From Phycisphaerales bacterium (GTDB lineage: Bacteria > Planctomycetota > Phycisphaerae > Phycisphaerales > UBA1924), in NCBI GenBank assembly GCA_029260535.1, contig JAJDDA010000107.1, positions 1-52,896 on the forward strand: DNA of 52,896 nucleotides. Direction: 5' to 3'. Both the position numbers and the translations under genes were made by a program. Below, piece by piece: positions 6,895 to 15,483 of this stretch. A model generated the notes under the pieces. The model did not search any database and had not been told where the DNA came from. It saw nothing but the letters and a program-made list of their open reading frames with translations. The first letter of the stretch is position 1. The number at the start of each line of letters is the position of its first letter.

Positions 6895-8571
6895 ATGTCA
6901 TCTGTTTCACGCTCGCAGCGCGCCCGGATCGGGCTCGTTCTCGTGCTGGCCGCCGGTCTTGCGACTACGGCATTCGCAGAAAATCGCACATTCGATGGGA
7001 CCGGCAACGCCCTCGGTAACGCCGGCTCCGCTGGGGAAAACCTCCGCCGGGATTCGACCGTCGCTTACGGCGATCTCACCTGGACAATGGCCAGACAGAG
7101 CACTACCGGCGCCCGCCAGATCAGCAACGCGCTGAGTTCGCAGTCCTCGTCAATCCTGAACAACCGCAACATGTCGGACATGGTCTGGCAGTGGGGGCAG
7201 TTCATCGATCACGACATCGACCTCACCCCTGGAGGCGGGACCGAATTCGCCGACATCGATACGACCGGCGATCCCGACTTCCTCGGCACACCCATCGGCT
7301 TCAACCGCAGCATCTGGGACCCGACCACCGGCGACTCACCAGGCAACCCAAGGCAGCAGCGCAACCTCATCACGTCGTTCATTGATGGCGGCAACGTCTA
7401 CGGCTCAGACTCCGCACGCGCCGGCGCATTGCGATCAGGAGTCGGCGGGCAACTGTCAACCTCAACCGGCAACCTGCTCCCCTTCAACACCGGGAGCCTC
7501 GAGAACGACAACGGCCCCGCAGGCGGCGCCGATGCCGACTTCTTCGTCGCCGGTGACATCCGCGTGAACGAGCAAGCAGGCCTGACCTCGATGCACACGC
7601 TCTGGATGCGCGAGCACAACCACTGGGCGAACCGGATCGCGACCGAGACCAGCCTCACGACCGACGAAGAGATCTACCAGGCCGCGAGGAAGATCGTCGG
7701 CGCTGAAATGCAAGCGATCACCAACAACGAGTGGCTCCCCGCGCTCACCGGCGCTTCGCTCCCCGCATACACCGGCTTCAACATTGCGGTTGATCCGAGC
7801 ATCTCCAACGAGTTCTCCACCGCGGCGTTCCGCATCGGGCACACGATGCTCAGCGGCGACATCCTCCGCATGGACGACTCCGGAAACACGATCACCGAGG
7901 GCAACATCCAGCTCCGCGACGCGTTCTTCAACGCCGACAACATCAGCGACGTCGGGATCGAGCCCTACCTCAAGGGCCTCGCCTCCCAGGCGGCGCAGGA
8001 AATCGACAACCAGGTCGTCGACGATGTCCGCAACTTCCTGTTCGGGCCTCCCGGAGCCGGCGGCTTCGACCTCGCATCGCTCAACATCCAGCGCGGTCGT
8101 GATCACGGTCTCGCCGACTACAACACGATGCGTCAGGACTACGGCCTGTCCGCGATCACCGATTTCACCGACATCACCGACGACACCGCCGTCTCTGACG
8201 CGCTGGACCTGATGTATGACAACGTCAACGAGATCGACCCGTGGGTCGGCATGCTCGCCGAGACGCACGTCGCCGGTTCGAGCATGGGCGAGCTCATGCA
8301 GCACATCATCCTCGACCAGTTCGAGCGCCTCCGCGACGGCGATCGACTGTTCTTCATGAACCCCGACGACCCGCTCGATCTCGGGTCGCTCCTCGGTGAA
8401 CTGGGCATGACGTTCGGCGAACTCGACTCGACCATCCTGAGCGAGGTCCTCACCCGCAACACCGGCTACTCGAGCTTCCAGACCGCCGTCTTCTTCGTCC
8501 CGGCTCCCGGCGCGTTCGGGCTGCTGGCGCTCGGTGGCGTGGCAACGGCTCGCCGTCGTCGCAGGAAGTAA
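6895..8571 (+). CDS. Secreted animal-type haem peroxidase with PEP-CTERM-like anchor
   Basis: A 558-residue protein of the animal haem peroxidase (peroxidase-cyclooxygenase) superfamily. A signal peptide covers residues 1-28. WQWGQFIDHDIDLTP carries the distal His106 and preceding Asp105, MREHNHWA carries Glu240, and FRIGHTML carries the proximal His316. Asp105 and Glu240 correspond to the residues that form ester bonds to haem in mammalian enzymes. NIQRGRDHGL is another family signature. The end, PAPGAFGLLALGGVATARRRRRK, is a PEP-CTERM-like anchor. The enzyme should oxidise halides or phenolics with H2O2 outside the cytoplasm; substrate unknown. GAGGAGAG four bases before the ATG at 6895 decides the start over an in-frame ATG at 6823. 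A strong terminator follows. Confidence 0.93.
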   Translation: MSSVSRSQRARIGLVLVLAAGLATTAFAENRTFDGTGNALGNAGSAGENLRRDSTVAYGDLTWTMARQSTTGARQISNALSSQSSSILNNRNMSDMVWQWGQFIDHDIDLTPGGGTEFADIDTTGDPDFLGTPIGFNRSIWDPTTGDSPGNPRQQRNLITSFIDGGNVYGSDSARAGALRSGVGGQLSTSTGNLLPFNTGSLENDNGPAGGADADFFVAGDIRVNEQAGLTSMHTLWMREHNHWANRIATETSLTTDEEIYQAARKIVGAEMQAITNNEWLPALTGASLPAYTGFNIAVDPSISNEFSTAAFRIGHTMLSGDILRMDDSGNTITEGNIQLRDAFFNADNISDVGIEPYLKGLASQAAQEIDNQVVDDVRNFLFGPPGAGGFDLASLNIQRGRDHGLADYNTMRQDYGLSAITDFTDITDDTAVSDALDLMYDNVNEIDPWVGMLAETHVAGSSMGELMQHIILDQFERLRDGDRLFFMNPDDPLDLGSLLGELGMTFGELDSTILSEVLTRNTGYSSFQTAVFFVPAPGAFGLLALGGVATARRRRRK

Positions 8572-8600
8572 GACCGTTCGGCAGAAATCTGATCCCAACA

Positions 8601-8635
8601 ACAGCCGCCCCGAATCCGGGGCGGCTGTTTGTTTG
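8601..8635 (+). terminator. Rho-independent terminator of the haem peroxidase gene
   Basis: ACAGCCGCCCCG (8601-8612) pairs perfectly with CGGGGCGGCTGT (8617-8628) across a 4-base loop, and TTGTTTG follows. It sits 29 bases after the peroxidase stop codon. Confidence 0.9.
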
Positions 8636-8666
8636 TGGTCATGATCATCGATCGCGATGCCGCACC

Positions 8667-8710
8667 AAAAAAAGAACAGACCGGACCACTCCAAAGAGCG
8701 GCCCGGCCTG
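8667..8710 (-). terminator. Rho-independent terminator of the coiled-coil lipoprotein gene
   Basis: Read on the minus strand, a 15-bp stem (8710-8696 with 8691-8677, three G-U pairs, loop TTTG) is followed by TTCTTTTTTT. It lies 68 bases past the stop codon of the gene ending at 8778. Together with the terminator at 8601 it insulates two convergent genes. Confidence 0.88.
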
Positions 8711-8777
8711 CATGATTCAGCATCATCGGTGCGCCCTTTTCAGGAACACACCTCCGATCAATCGGTGACCCGATCGA

Positions 8778-11543
8778 TCAGTCCTCGAACGACGGAACGC
8801 CGGCGATGTCGACGTCGAAGCTGGCGTTCTCGAGCAGCCACTTCGAGCCGTCGAGATCCTGCTGCGTCAACGCGCCGGGGATCGCAAGACGCGAATCCCA
8901 GTTCACGCTCGCGGCCTGCTCGAAGTCGAACTTCGTCGAGTTCAGCTTCGCAACCGCGGCGCTGCTGATCTCGCGGTACGCGTTGGCAGCCGCAACCGCC
9001 TGATTACGCCGGGCGATCTGCGACTGGTCGCTCAGGTAAGCCTTGGCGAACGCACGATCACGGTCGGCGGTCACGCCGGCGATCCGTGCCTCGAAGAGCG
9101 CCACCGAGGCGGTGTCCATCGCGTCCGCGGTGAACGTGTGGGCTTCCATCTCCGCGTTCGCGATCTGCGACTGCGATTCGATCGACGCACGACGGATCGA
9201 ATCGTCGAACTCAGCGCCGCTGCGGGTCAGCTCCGCCTGCGCAACCGCACGCTCGACATGAGCCTGAGCGGCGACCTCCTGCGCGGAGGTAACGTTGCGC
9301 AGGTGCTCAACACCGGCCATCGCGAAGCGGAAGTCCGCCTCGGAATCAGCCTGCATCTGAGCCTGCAGAATCGATGTCTTGGTGTCGAACGTGTCGGCGA
9401 TCGTCTTGGCTTCCTGGTAGGTCGCCTCGGCGATCTGGATGAAGCTCTCGGCGCTCTGGTCGAGACGCACGAGCTCGGCACGGAGCACCTGCTCGGACGA
9501 GCGGATCTCCTGACGCATCTGCGCCACGACCGCCGCCTGCCCCTGCTCGATCGCGTCGGCCTCAGCGAAGAACTCGCGTGACTTGGCCTCGCCGCGAACC
9601 TTCGCCGACTCCATCTGCACCTGCAGGCTCTTCGCCTCCGCAGCGCCCGCCTTCTCGAAAGCGTTCGCCTGCGAGAGGAACTGCGCAGAGCTGGCCTCCG
9701 CCTTCTCACGGATCGACTTCGACTTCGCCCGGTACGACGTCGCCATCGCGAACGCGTCCTTGCGGATCGCCTCCGCCTCGGCGAGGCCGCGATCGAACTG
9801 CGCCTGACCGATGCTCATCATGCTCTCGGCTTCCGCGGTCATCTGCTCCGCCTTGGCGATCGACTTCTGCTCCATCGCGTCGGCTTCAGCGAGGAACCGG
9901 TCGTGCATCGCCTGCTTCTGCGTCCACCAGGCGCCGAGCTTCTTGTTGTTCTCTTCGAAGCTGGCTTCGCCGGCGGCGTAAAGCGCGTCGGCCTTGGCGC
10001 TGACCATCGCGGACTTGGCGAGCGTGGTCTTAAAGTGCGCGATGTGCGCCGGCTCGAAAGCCGCGGGGACCTCTTCAACATCCGAGCTCGCTGTCTTGAA
10101 CTCCTCGAAGCTCGACATCGGGTTCTGCGGATCAACAAACTCGGGGAGCGTCACGTTCCCGCTGGCGAGCTGCTGCGCGATCTGACGCGAGATCTCCGCC
10201 TTCATCTGCGAAGCGTCGGCCTCGGCCTGTGCCTTGATCGTCTCGAACTGCTTCTGAGCGATCTCGTCCTGGTGCATCGCCTGCTCGAACTTCGCGCCGG
10301 CGGTCGCGCTCGCCTCGGCGGCGATGAACTGCGCCTTCGCCTCAAGCTCGAGCGTCTCGGCGAACGTGCGGAGCATCTCGACCTCAGCGATCGCGCTCTG
10401 GTGCACCGTCTGGATCTCCTGCTGGCTCTTGTAGAGGTCGGCCTCGGCGACACCCAGGAAACGCACCGCGTCGGCGCGGCGGCGGGTCAGCTCGGCCTCA
10501 ACCTCGGTCAGCATCGCCTCGGCGTGCGACTGGTGCGATGCCGATTCCGACTTCGCCTTGGCGAACGCCTGCTCGGCCTTCTCGAGTGTCAGCTCGTACA
10601 TCGCCTCGTGGTCGGTGTTCTCGATCTGCTCAGCCTGCGCGAGCAGCTCGTTCGCGTCGGCGAACGCCTGGCTCTTGAGCGTGCTCGCCTGCTCACGCAG
10701 CGACGCGATGCTCGTCGAGGTCTGCTGGCTGTTGTTGCTCACCAGCTCGTTCAGCTCATCAACCCGAGCAGAGGTCTGCTCGAGGAGCGTCTTGCCCGCG
10801 GTGCGCAGCGCCTTGGCCTTGCTCGAGGCCCTCGCCTCGGTCATGTCGGCGATCTTGGTCATCTCACCGATCGTTGCCCAACCCGAATCCGAAACCGCGA
10901 TCCGCTCGGCGAGCATCCGCTGGTGCAGCGCCTGCGCCTGATCGAACTCGCTCGTCGCGCTCGAGCGGAGCTTCTCGAACTCCGCCTGACGCTCCTGGAC
11001 CGTCGTGCGGACCATCGCGTCGTTGTACCGGGCTTCCTCCTCGATCGCCTGCTCCTGCGACATCGCGAGGATGTCCAGCTCGGAGAGCTTCGCGTCGAAC
11101 TTGTCCTGGAGCATCTGCGCATCGGCGAAACCGATCGTCTCGCGGACGAACGCCTGCTCCATCTGCGCGTCGGCGTACGCGAGCTTCTCAGAGCGCGACG
11201 CGAACTCGCTGATCCGCTGCGCCTCGATCTGGGCGCGACGGCCTTCCATCTCGTGGATCGCGTGCGAGGCCTCGCTCACCCACACCGCGGGGAGCTGGAC
11301 CTCGTTGGCGCGCTGCTGGAACCACTGCGAGTCGAACTGACCGCGGGTCGCGTTCGGATCGATCTGAGCGTTCGACATCGCGGCCATGCTGTTGGCGCTG
11401 TACGACTGTGTGTTGTTGTTCCAGCCGTACTTCGAGTTGCTCGTCGAGCAGCCGGTCCCGATGCCGGCCGCGAGGGCGGCGACAAGGCCCGTGATGAAGA
11501 TCGGTCGGCGGACAAGGCTGCAAGGGCTGTTGGGGTTCGTCAT
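8778..11543 (-). CDS. Large Ala/Glu/Gln-rich coiled-coil lipoprotein
   Basis: A 921-residue protein. The first 32 residues form a signal peptide with the lipobox GTGC (acylated Cys32). After a short polar linker almost the whole protein is alpha-helical heptad sequence rich in Ala, Glu, Gln and Ser with hardly any Pro or Gly, for example AEADAMEQKSIAKAEQMTAE and EANELLAQAEQ-like stretches that recur without being exact copies. Pro and Gly return only near the C-terminus (SRLAIPGALTQQDLDGSKWL). This predicts a rod tens of nanometres long anchored in a membrane. No enzymatic motif is seen and I do not recognise a named family. It stands alone, with a terminator after it and GAGGAG before its ATG. 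A structural envelope role is inferred. Confidence 0.85.
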   Translation of the reverse strand: MTNPNSPCSLVRRPIFITGLVAALAAGIGTGCSTSNSKYGWNNNTQSYSANSMAAMSNAQIDPNATRGQFDSQWFQQRANEVQLPAVWVSEASHAIHEMEGRRAQIEAQRISEFASRSEKLAYADAQMEQAFVRETIGFADAQMLQDKFDAKLSELDILAMSQEQAIEEEARYNDAMVRTTVQERQAEFEKLRSSATSEFDQAQALHQRMLAERIAVSDSGWATIGEMTKIADMTEARASSKAKALRTAGKTLLEQTSARVDELNELVSNNSQQTSTSIASLREQASTLKSQAFADANELLAQAEQIENTDHEAMYELTLEKAEQAFAKAKSESASHQSHAEAMLTEVEAELTRRRADAVRFLGVAEADLYKSQQEIQTVHQSAIAEVEMLRTFAETLELEAKAQFIAAEASATAGAKFEQAMHQDEIAQKQFETIKAQAEADASQMKAEISRQIAQQLASGNVTLPEFVDPQNPMSSFEEFKTASSDVEEVPAAFEPAHIAHFKTTLAKSAMVSAKADALYAAGEASFEENNKKLGAWWTQKQAMHDRFLAEADAMEQKSIAKAEQMTAEAESMMSIGQAQFDRGLAEAEAIRKDAFAMATSYRAKSKSIREKAEASSAQFLSQANAFEKAGAAEAKSLQVQMESAKVRGEAKSREFFAEADAIEQGQAAVVAQMRQEIRSSEQVLRAELVRLDQSAESFIQIAEATYQEAKTIADTFDTKTSILQAQMQADSEADFRFAMAGVEHLRNVTSAQEVAAQAHVERAVAQAELTRSGAEFDDSIRRASIESQSQIANAEMEAHTFTADAMDTASVALFEARIAGVTADRDRAFAKAYLSDQSQIARRNQAVAAANAYREISSAAVAKLNSTKFDFEQAASVNWDSRLAIPGALTQQDLDGSKWLLENASFDVDIAGVPSFED

Positions 11544-11984
11544 GGTCTGGCTCCTCGATTCCGAGCGATCGGCTCGAGGCCGCGCTCCGTGCGTGCAATG
11601 GATGCTGAATCCGTTCGGTCATTCACCGGCCCACCGACCGGCATGCTCGGGATCGACCCCGGGGCCCCCAGCCTTGACGACACTCCCTCCCGGTTGCCAA
11701 ACCCCATGGTTGTCGGCCCTGCACCCTCCGCGCGTCCCGCGCACACCGACGATCCCGCCCAAAGCGACCCGCCGATAGCCTCGATCCCGGATACCGTCCT
11801 GAAACCTGATTCCCAGCCCACAACCGACCTAAAACCAGCAGTCCCTTGGGGTTCGCCGGAGAGGGCCTTCCGGCATAGACTGCCCACCCTCAGGCGCTGG
11901 TAGACCGCTTCCCGGTCCCCCGCGCTGTATTCATATTGTATTGTCTTGATCAGAGCGACCACCGATCGCTCAGGAGTCTCTCGT
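11544..11984. other. 441-base divergent intergenic region (coiled-coil lipoprotein / tpiA)
   Basis: It separates a leftward and a rightward gene and must hold both promoters. Open frames cross it but have no ribosome-binding site, no family resemblance and poor composition. The segment next to tpiA (about 11925-11955) is locally AT-rich and is the likeliest place for the tpiA promoter; no clear hexamer pair could be assigned. Confidence 0.5.
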
Positions 11985-12785
11985 ATGGCCAGCCGACAAC
12001 CCCTCGTGGGTGGCAACTGGAAGATGAACACCGCCTCAAGCGAGGCCGATGCGCTCGCCGGCGCGGTCGCTTCGTTCCAGCCAGGCGCCTGCCAGATCGC
12101 GATCTTTCCGCCCTTCGTTTACCTCGACCGTGTCGCGGCAGCGCTCCGCACCGCAGGCTCAACAACGCTCGTCGGCGCGCAGGACCTCGACCACCGCGAC
12201 AACGGCGCTCTCACCGGGCAGGTCTCCGCATCGATGCTCCTCGACCTCGGCATACAGACCGTTCTTACCGGTCATTCCGAGCGCCGCCATGTGATCGGTG
12301 ATTCCGACGAGCTCGTCGGTCTCAAAACCGCCAGGGCCCTCGACGCCGGGATGATGTGCCTCTTGTGCATCGGTGAAACCCTCGAGCAGCGCGAAGCCGG
12401 CGAGACCGACGCGGTCAACGAACGCCAACTCCGCGCCGGACTCAAGAATGTCCAGGCCTCAACGCTCGGCAACCTGGTCGTCGCCTACGAACCAGTCTGG
12501 GCCATCGGCACCGGTCAAACCGCCTCGCCCGACGACGCCCAGAACGCCCACGCCGCCATCCGCGGCGTCCTGCGATCAATCACCGACGATGCAACCGCCG
12601 ATGCGACCCGCATCCTCTACGGCGGCTCCGTGAAGCCGAGCAACGCGAACGAGCTCTTCGCCATGCCCGATATCGATGGCGGCTTGATCGGCGGGGCGTC
12701 ACTGAACGCCGACGATTTCGCCGCGATCTGCACCGCCGCCTCGGATTCAGCTACCACAGCAACAACAACCGCACAGACCCACTGA
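11985..12785 (+). CDS. tpiA: Triosephosphate isomerase
   Basis: A 266-residue enzyme that interconverts dihydroxyacetone phosphate and glyceraldehyde 3-phosphate in glycolysis. All active-site motifs are present: GGNWKMN (Lys13), LTGHSERR (His97), VAYEPVWAIGTG (Glu169, with the flexible loop WAIGTGQTA) and YGGSVKP plus GLIGGASL for phosphate binding. Residues after about 255 form a short Ser/Thr/Ala-rich tail (SATTATTTAQTH). AGGAG lies 8 bases before the ATG at 11985. It is first in a rightward series with secG 15 bases downstream, a pairing seen in many bacteria. Confidence 0.98.
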   Translation: MASRQPLVGGNWKMNTASSEADALAGAVASFQPGACQIAIFPPFVYLDRVAAALRTAGSTTLVGAQDLDHRDNGALTGQVSASMLLDLGIQTVLTGHSERRHVIGDSDELVGLKTARALDAGMMCLLCIGETLEQREAGETDAVNERQLRAGLKNVQASTLGNLVVAYEPVWAIGTGQTASPDDAQNAHAAIRGVLRSITDDATADATRILYGGSVKPSNANELFAMPDIDGGLIGGASLNADDFAAICTAASDSATTATTTAQTH

Positions 12786-12800
12786 CGGAGCCAGATTCAG

Positions 12801-13283
12801 ATGACCCCGGATATCCAACTGCTCGACCCGACACTCGCGATCACGGTCTCGCTCCCCCAGTGGGCGGTCGCGCTGCTCGTCGTCGGCTTCCTCTTTATCT
12901 CCATCGTGATGATCCTCATCGTCCTCATCCAGCGCCCCTCAGGCGGTGGTCTCTCCGGCGCCTTCGGCGCAGGAGGGGGCGGCAGCGCCGGCCAGACCGC
13001 CTTCGGCGCCAGGACCGGTGATGCGCTGACCATCGCAACGATCACCATCTTCATCCTCTACCTGCTCGCAGCGATCTTCCTCAACTACACCATCGCGCCG
13101 CCTTCAGCGATCGAGACCCCAGCACTGGTCGCCTCGGAAACCGTCGAGGGCGAAGCGGACGACTCCACCACCATCTCCGAAGTGGAGCCGGCGATCGAAG
13201 ACGCGGATGCGGACGCCGATTCGGCTCCCGAAGCGACCATCGAAATCGTCACCCCCGAGGGTGATGCCCCGTCCGGCGGTTGA
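12801..13283 (+). CDS. secG: Preprotein translocase subunit SecG with long acidic tail
   Basis: A 160-residue SecG, roughly twice the usual length. Two membrane segments (about residues 20-42 and 72-96) flank the family-typical loop QRPSGGGLSGAFGAGGGGSAGQTAFGARTGD. SecG assists SecYE-mediated export by SecA. The extra residues (about 100-160) are an acidic, Ala/Glu/Asp-rich tail with no known domain (EADDSTTISEVEPAIEDADADADS). It follows tpiA by 15 bases and precedes a yicC-like gene, probably in one transcript. The core identification is secure; the tail is probably disordered. Confidence 0.93.
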   Translation: MTPDIQLLDPTLAITVSLPQWAVALLVVGFLFISIVMILIVLIQRPSGGGLSGAFGAGGGGSAGQTAFGARTGDALTIATITIFILYLLAAIFLNYTIAPPSAIETPALVASETVEGEADDSTTISEVEPAIEDADADADSAPEATIEIVTPEGDAPSGG

Positions 13284-13347
13284 TCTCTCCCCGCGCTTTA
13301 TCCATCGAAGTGCTCACAACAAACCAAACCCAGGAGCGACCCACGCC

Positions 13348-14238
13348 ATGATCCGCAGCATGACCGGATTCGGTGAGGCGTCGGTGCACATCGACGGCGC
13401 CCACTACTTCCTCGAGGTCCGAAGCCTCAACAACAAGTACTTCAAAGCCTCCATCCGCCTCCCCGATGATCTCCAGGGTCTCGAAGCGCCCCTCGAAGCG
13501 ATCCTCCGGCGCACACTCGCCAGAGGCGCCATCACGGTCACCGCGCGATGCTCGGATTCCTCCGAAGCCGCCGCTCACGAGATCAACCACCAGGCCCTCT
13601 CGCGCTACATCGAGCAACTGGGCAATGTCCGCCAGCTCCAGTCCGGCGAGGCGACCTTCGACGCCGGCGCCCTGCTCCACCTCCCAGGGGTTCTCCAGGC
13701 CCCGACCGATAACCAGGAAGCCCACGACCGCGCGAGACACGCACTGAGCGACCTCTTGGGGAAGGCCCTCGTCGATCTCATCGCGATGCGCAAAACCGAG
13801 GGCGAGGCCCTCGCGCAGGACCTGATGAAGCACCACGACGTCATCGTCGACCGCATGAAGATCATCAACGAGCGCTCCCCAGCCGTCGTCGAGGAGTACC
13901 ACCAGAGGCTCCGCAGCCGGGTCGAGAAGATGCTCGAAAGCGCAGGCGCCCCCGTCGAACCGGGCGATCTGATCCGGGAAGTGGCGATTTACGCCGAGCG
14001 GAGCGATATCGCCGAGGAGGTCGCCCGTCTCAGCGGCCACATGGAGCAGTTCAAGCTGCTCGTGGCAGGCGATTCCGACGAGCCGATGGGCCGGACCCTC
14101 GAATTCCTCGCTCAGGAGATGCTCAGGGAGGCCAACACCCTCTCCAGCAAGTCCTCAGACGCTGACTTGTCCCGCTGCGCCGTCGAAATCAAGGGCGCGA
14201 TCGACCGAATCAAAGAACAAGTGCAAAACGCCGAGTGA
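13348..14238 (+). CDS. yicC: YicC family endoribonuclease
   Basis: A 296-residue protein opening MIRSMTGFGEA, the family signature, followed by EVRSLNNKYF and later KTEGEAL, an RLRSRVEKML helix, EVAIYAERSDIAEEVARL (DUF1732 region) and LEFLAQEMLREANTL. In Escherichia coli and Bacillus, YicC/YloC-type proteins are endoribonucleases affecting RNA turnover and stationary phase. The ATG at 13348, with AGGAG upstream, gives the correct family N-terminus. Many bacteria place gmk after yicC; here a PDZ protein follows instead. Confidence 0.95.
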   Translation: MIRSMTGFGEASVHIDGAHYFLEVRSLNNKYFKASIRLPDDLQGLEAPLEAILRRTLARGAITVTARCSDSSEAAAHEINHQALSRYIEQLGNVRQLQSGEATFDAGALLHLPGVLQAPTDNQEAHDRARHALSDLLGKALVDLIAMRKTEGEALAQDLMKHHDVIVDRMKIINERSPAVVEEYHQRLRSRVEKMLESAGAPVEPGDLIREVAIYAERSDIAEEVARLSGHMEQFKLLVAGDSDEPMGRTLEFLAQEMLREANTLSSKSSDADLSRCAVEIKGAIDRIKEQVQNAE

Positions 14239-14304
14239 TCGCTGGTATCATCTGGTGAGCGAATCCCCCGATCCACCAATGGTCCGCAGCCCCCGGAGCG
14301 CCCC

Positions 14305-15459
14305 TTGACTGCCAAGCCGCGACAATCAACCCGCTGGAGCGCCATCCTCGCAGCAGGCGCCCTGTTCGCCGCCGCCGGTGGTCTCTCGACTGGCGCGAGC
14401 GCCGAAACGATCAACCAGGCGACCCTGACGGAACTCATCGCGGACCTCAGCTCCCCCGTCTTCGCGACCCGGGAGGCGGCGAGCAACCGCCTCGAATCGC
14501 TCGAAGGCCCGGTCGAGGCGATGGTCAGCAAGCACATCAAAGCGGCAACCAGCCTGACCCAGGAACAGCTCTCCCGGATCGAGAGCGTCCTCGAATACAG
14601 ATTCAATTCATCCCCGCGAGCCGCGCTCGGCGTCGGGTTTGCCCAACCAGCACAAGCCGGCATTGGGCAGGGGCAGATCGCGGTCACCCTCAGCGAGGTC
14701 CGCCAGGGGTTCCCTTGCGCCAAGACGCTCATGCCCGGTGACATCATCCGCGTCGTTGATGGGTACGAACTCCCGCCAACCGGAGGTGGTGACCACGTCC
14801 GAACCGCGATCCTCTCGCACCTCCCCGGCGAGGAACTCGAACTCGTCATCGAACGCGACGGCAGCCGGAGTTTCTTCCGCGTGCCCCTGGGTGATTACGC
14901 CAGGCTCTCGAACGCCGTTCCCTCCGCCGCGCTGGTCAAGGCAGGCTGGGCGCGCCGCAAGGCCCGGATCGGGCTGACCACCGCCGAGTACAACAACCCG
15001 CTCACCTGCGTCGCCGATGGTCGTCGTAGCGAGATGCCCGCTCTCCCCAAACGCGACCAACCGGATGTTGAAGCAGGGGGCGCCCCCGACAACGGCGCCG
15101 CGATGCTGCACCTGCTGCGCTCGCGCGCTGCAACGCTCTCCGCGAACCACATCGCAGCCACGAACAATGGCAATCGGATCCAGGTCAGGAATGCGGGCCA
15201 GCCCCCCAGGATGATCGATCGGCGCCAGGTCGAACGCGAATCGCCCGCCGTCCAGCGGGCTCGGCTCCAATCGCTGCAGGTCAGGGCCCTCAAAGACCGC
15301 GAGCGCTATATCAAGATCGCCGAACGCAACGACGTCGGTCAGCAGCAGAAGCAGACGGCGCTCGCCAACCTCGCGGAAGTCGAGGCCAGGCTCGCGTCGA
15401 TCCAGGCGAAACTCTCAGAACTCGATCGCAAGATCAATCCGCGCCCAGACGACGAGTAA
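14305..15459 (+). CDS. Secreted PDZ-domain protein, probable TTG start
   Basis: A 384-residue protein with a signal peptide (residues 1-33, ending GASA). A PDZ-like domain lies at about residues 110-195: LGVGFAQPAQ, KTLMPGDIIRVVDGYELP and LVIERDGSRSFFRVPLG. Ahead of it is a helical region (TLTELIADLSSPVFATREAASNRLESL) of the type found in HEAT-like repeats. The C-terminus is a long coiled coil (VQRARLQSLQVRALKDRERY onward). There is no protease domain, so it is not a DegP or CtpA enzyme; it may bind or scaffold exported proteins. The TTG at 14305, with GGAG 8 bases upstream, is the only start that keeps the full signal peptide. Convergent with leuS. Confidence 0.75.
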   Translation: MTAKPRQSTRWSAILAAGALFAAAGGLSTGASAETINQATLTELIADLSSPVFATREAASNRLESLEGPVEAMVSKHIKAATSLTQEQLSRIESVLEYRFNSSPRAALGVGFAQPAQAGIGQGQIAVTLSEVRQGFPCAKTLMPGDIIRVVDGYELPPTGGGDHVRTAILSHLPGEELELVIERDGSRSFFRVPLGDYARLSNAVPSAALVKAGWARRKARIGLTTAEYNNPLTCVADGRRSEMPALPKRDQPDVEAGGAPDNGAAMLHLLRSRAATLSANHIAATNNGNRIQVRNAGQPPRMIDRRQVERESPAVQRARLQSLQVRALKDRERYIKIAERNDVGQQQKQTALANLAEVEARLASIQAKLSELDRKINPRPDDE

Positions 15460-15483
15460 GCCAAAGAGCCTCCGCTCACCCCA

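Noticed and set aside
7462-8694. 410-residue frame opposite the haem peroxidase
   Set aside because: Crosses the gene terminator and has only Val/Glu/Asp-rich shadow sequence.
9903-11903. 666-residue frame opposite the coiled-coil lipoprotein
   Set aside because: It mirrors the biased codon use of the real gene on the other strand; Leu/Arg-rich low complexity with no signal or motif.
11540-12031. 163-residue minus-strand frame between the lipoprotein and tpiA
   Set aside because: No ribosome-binding site or family match, and it overlaps the tpiA start.
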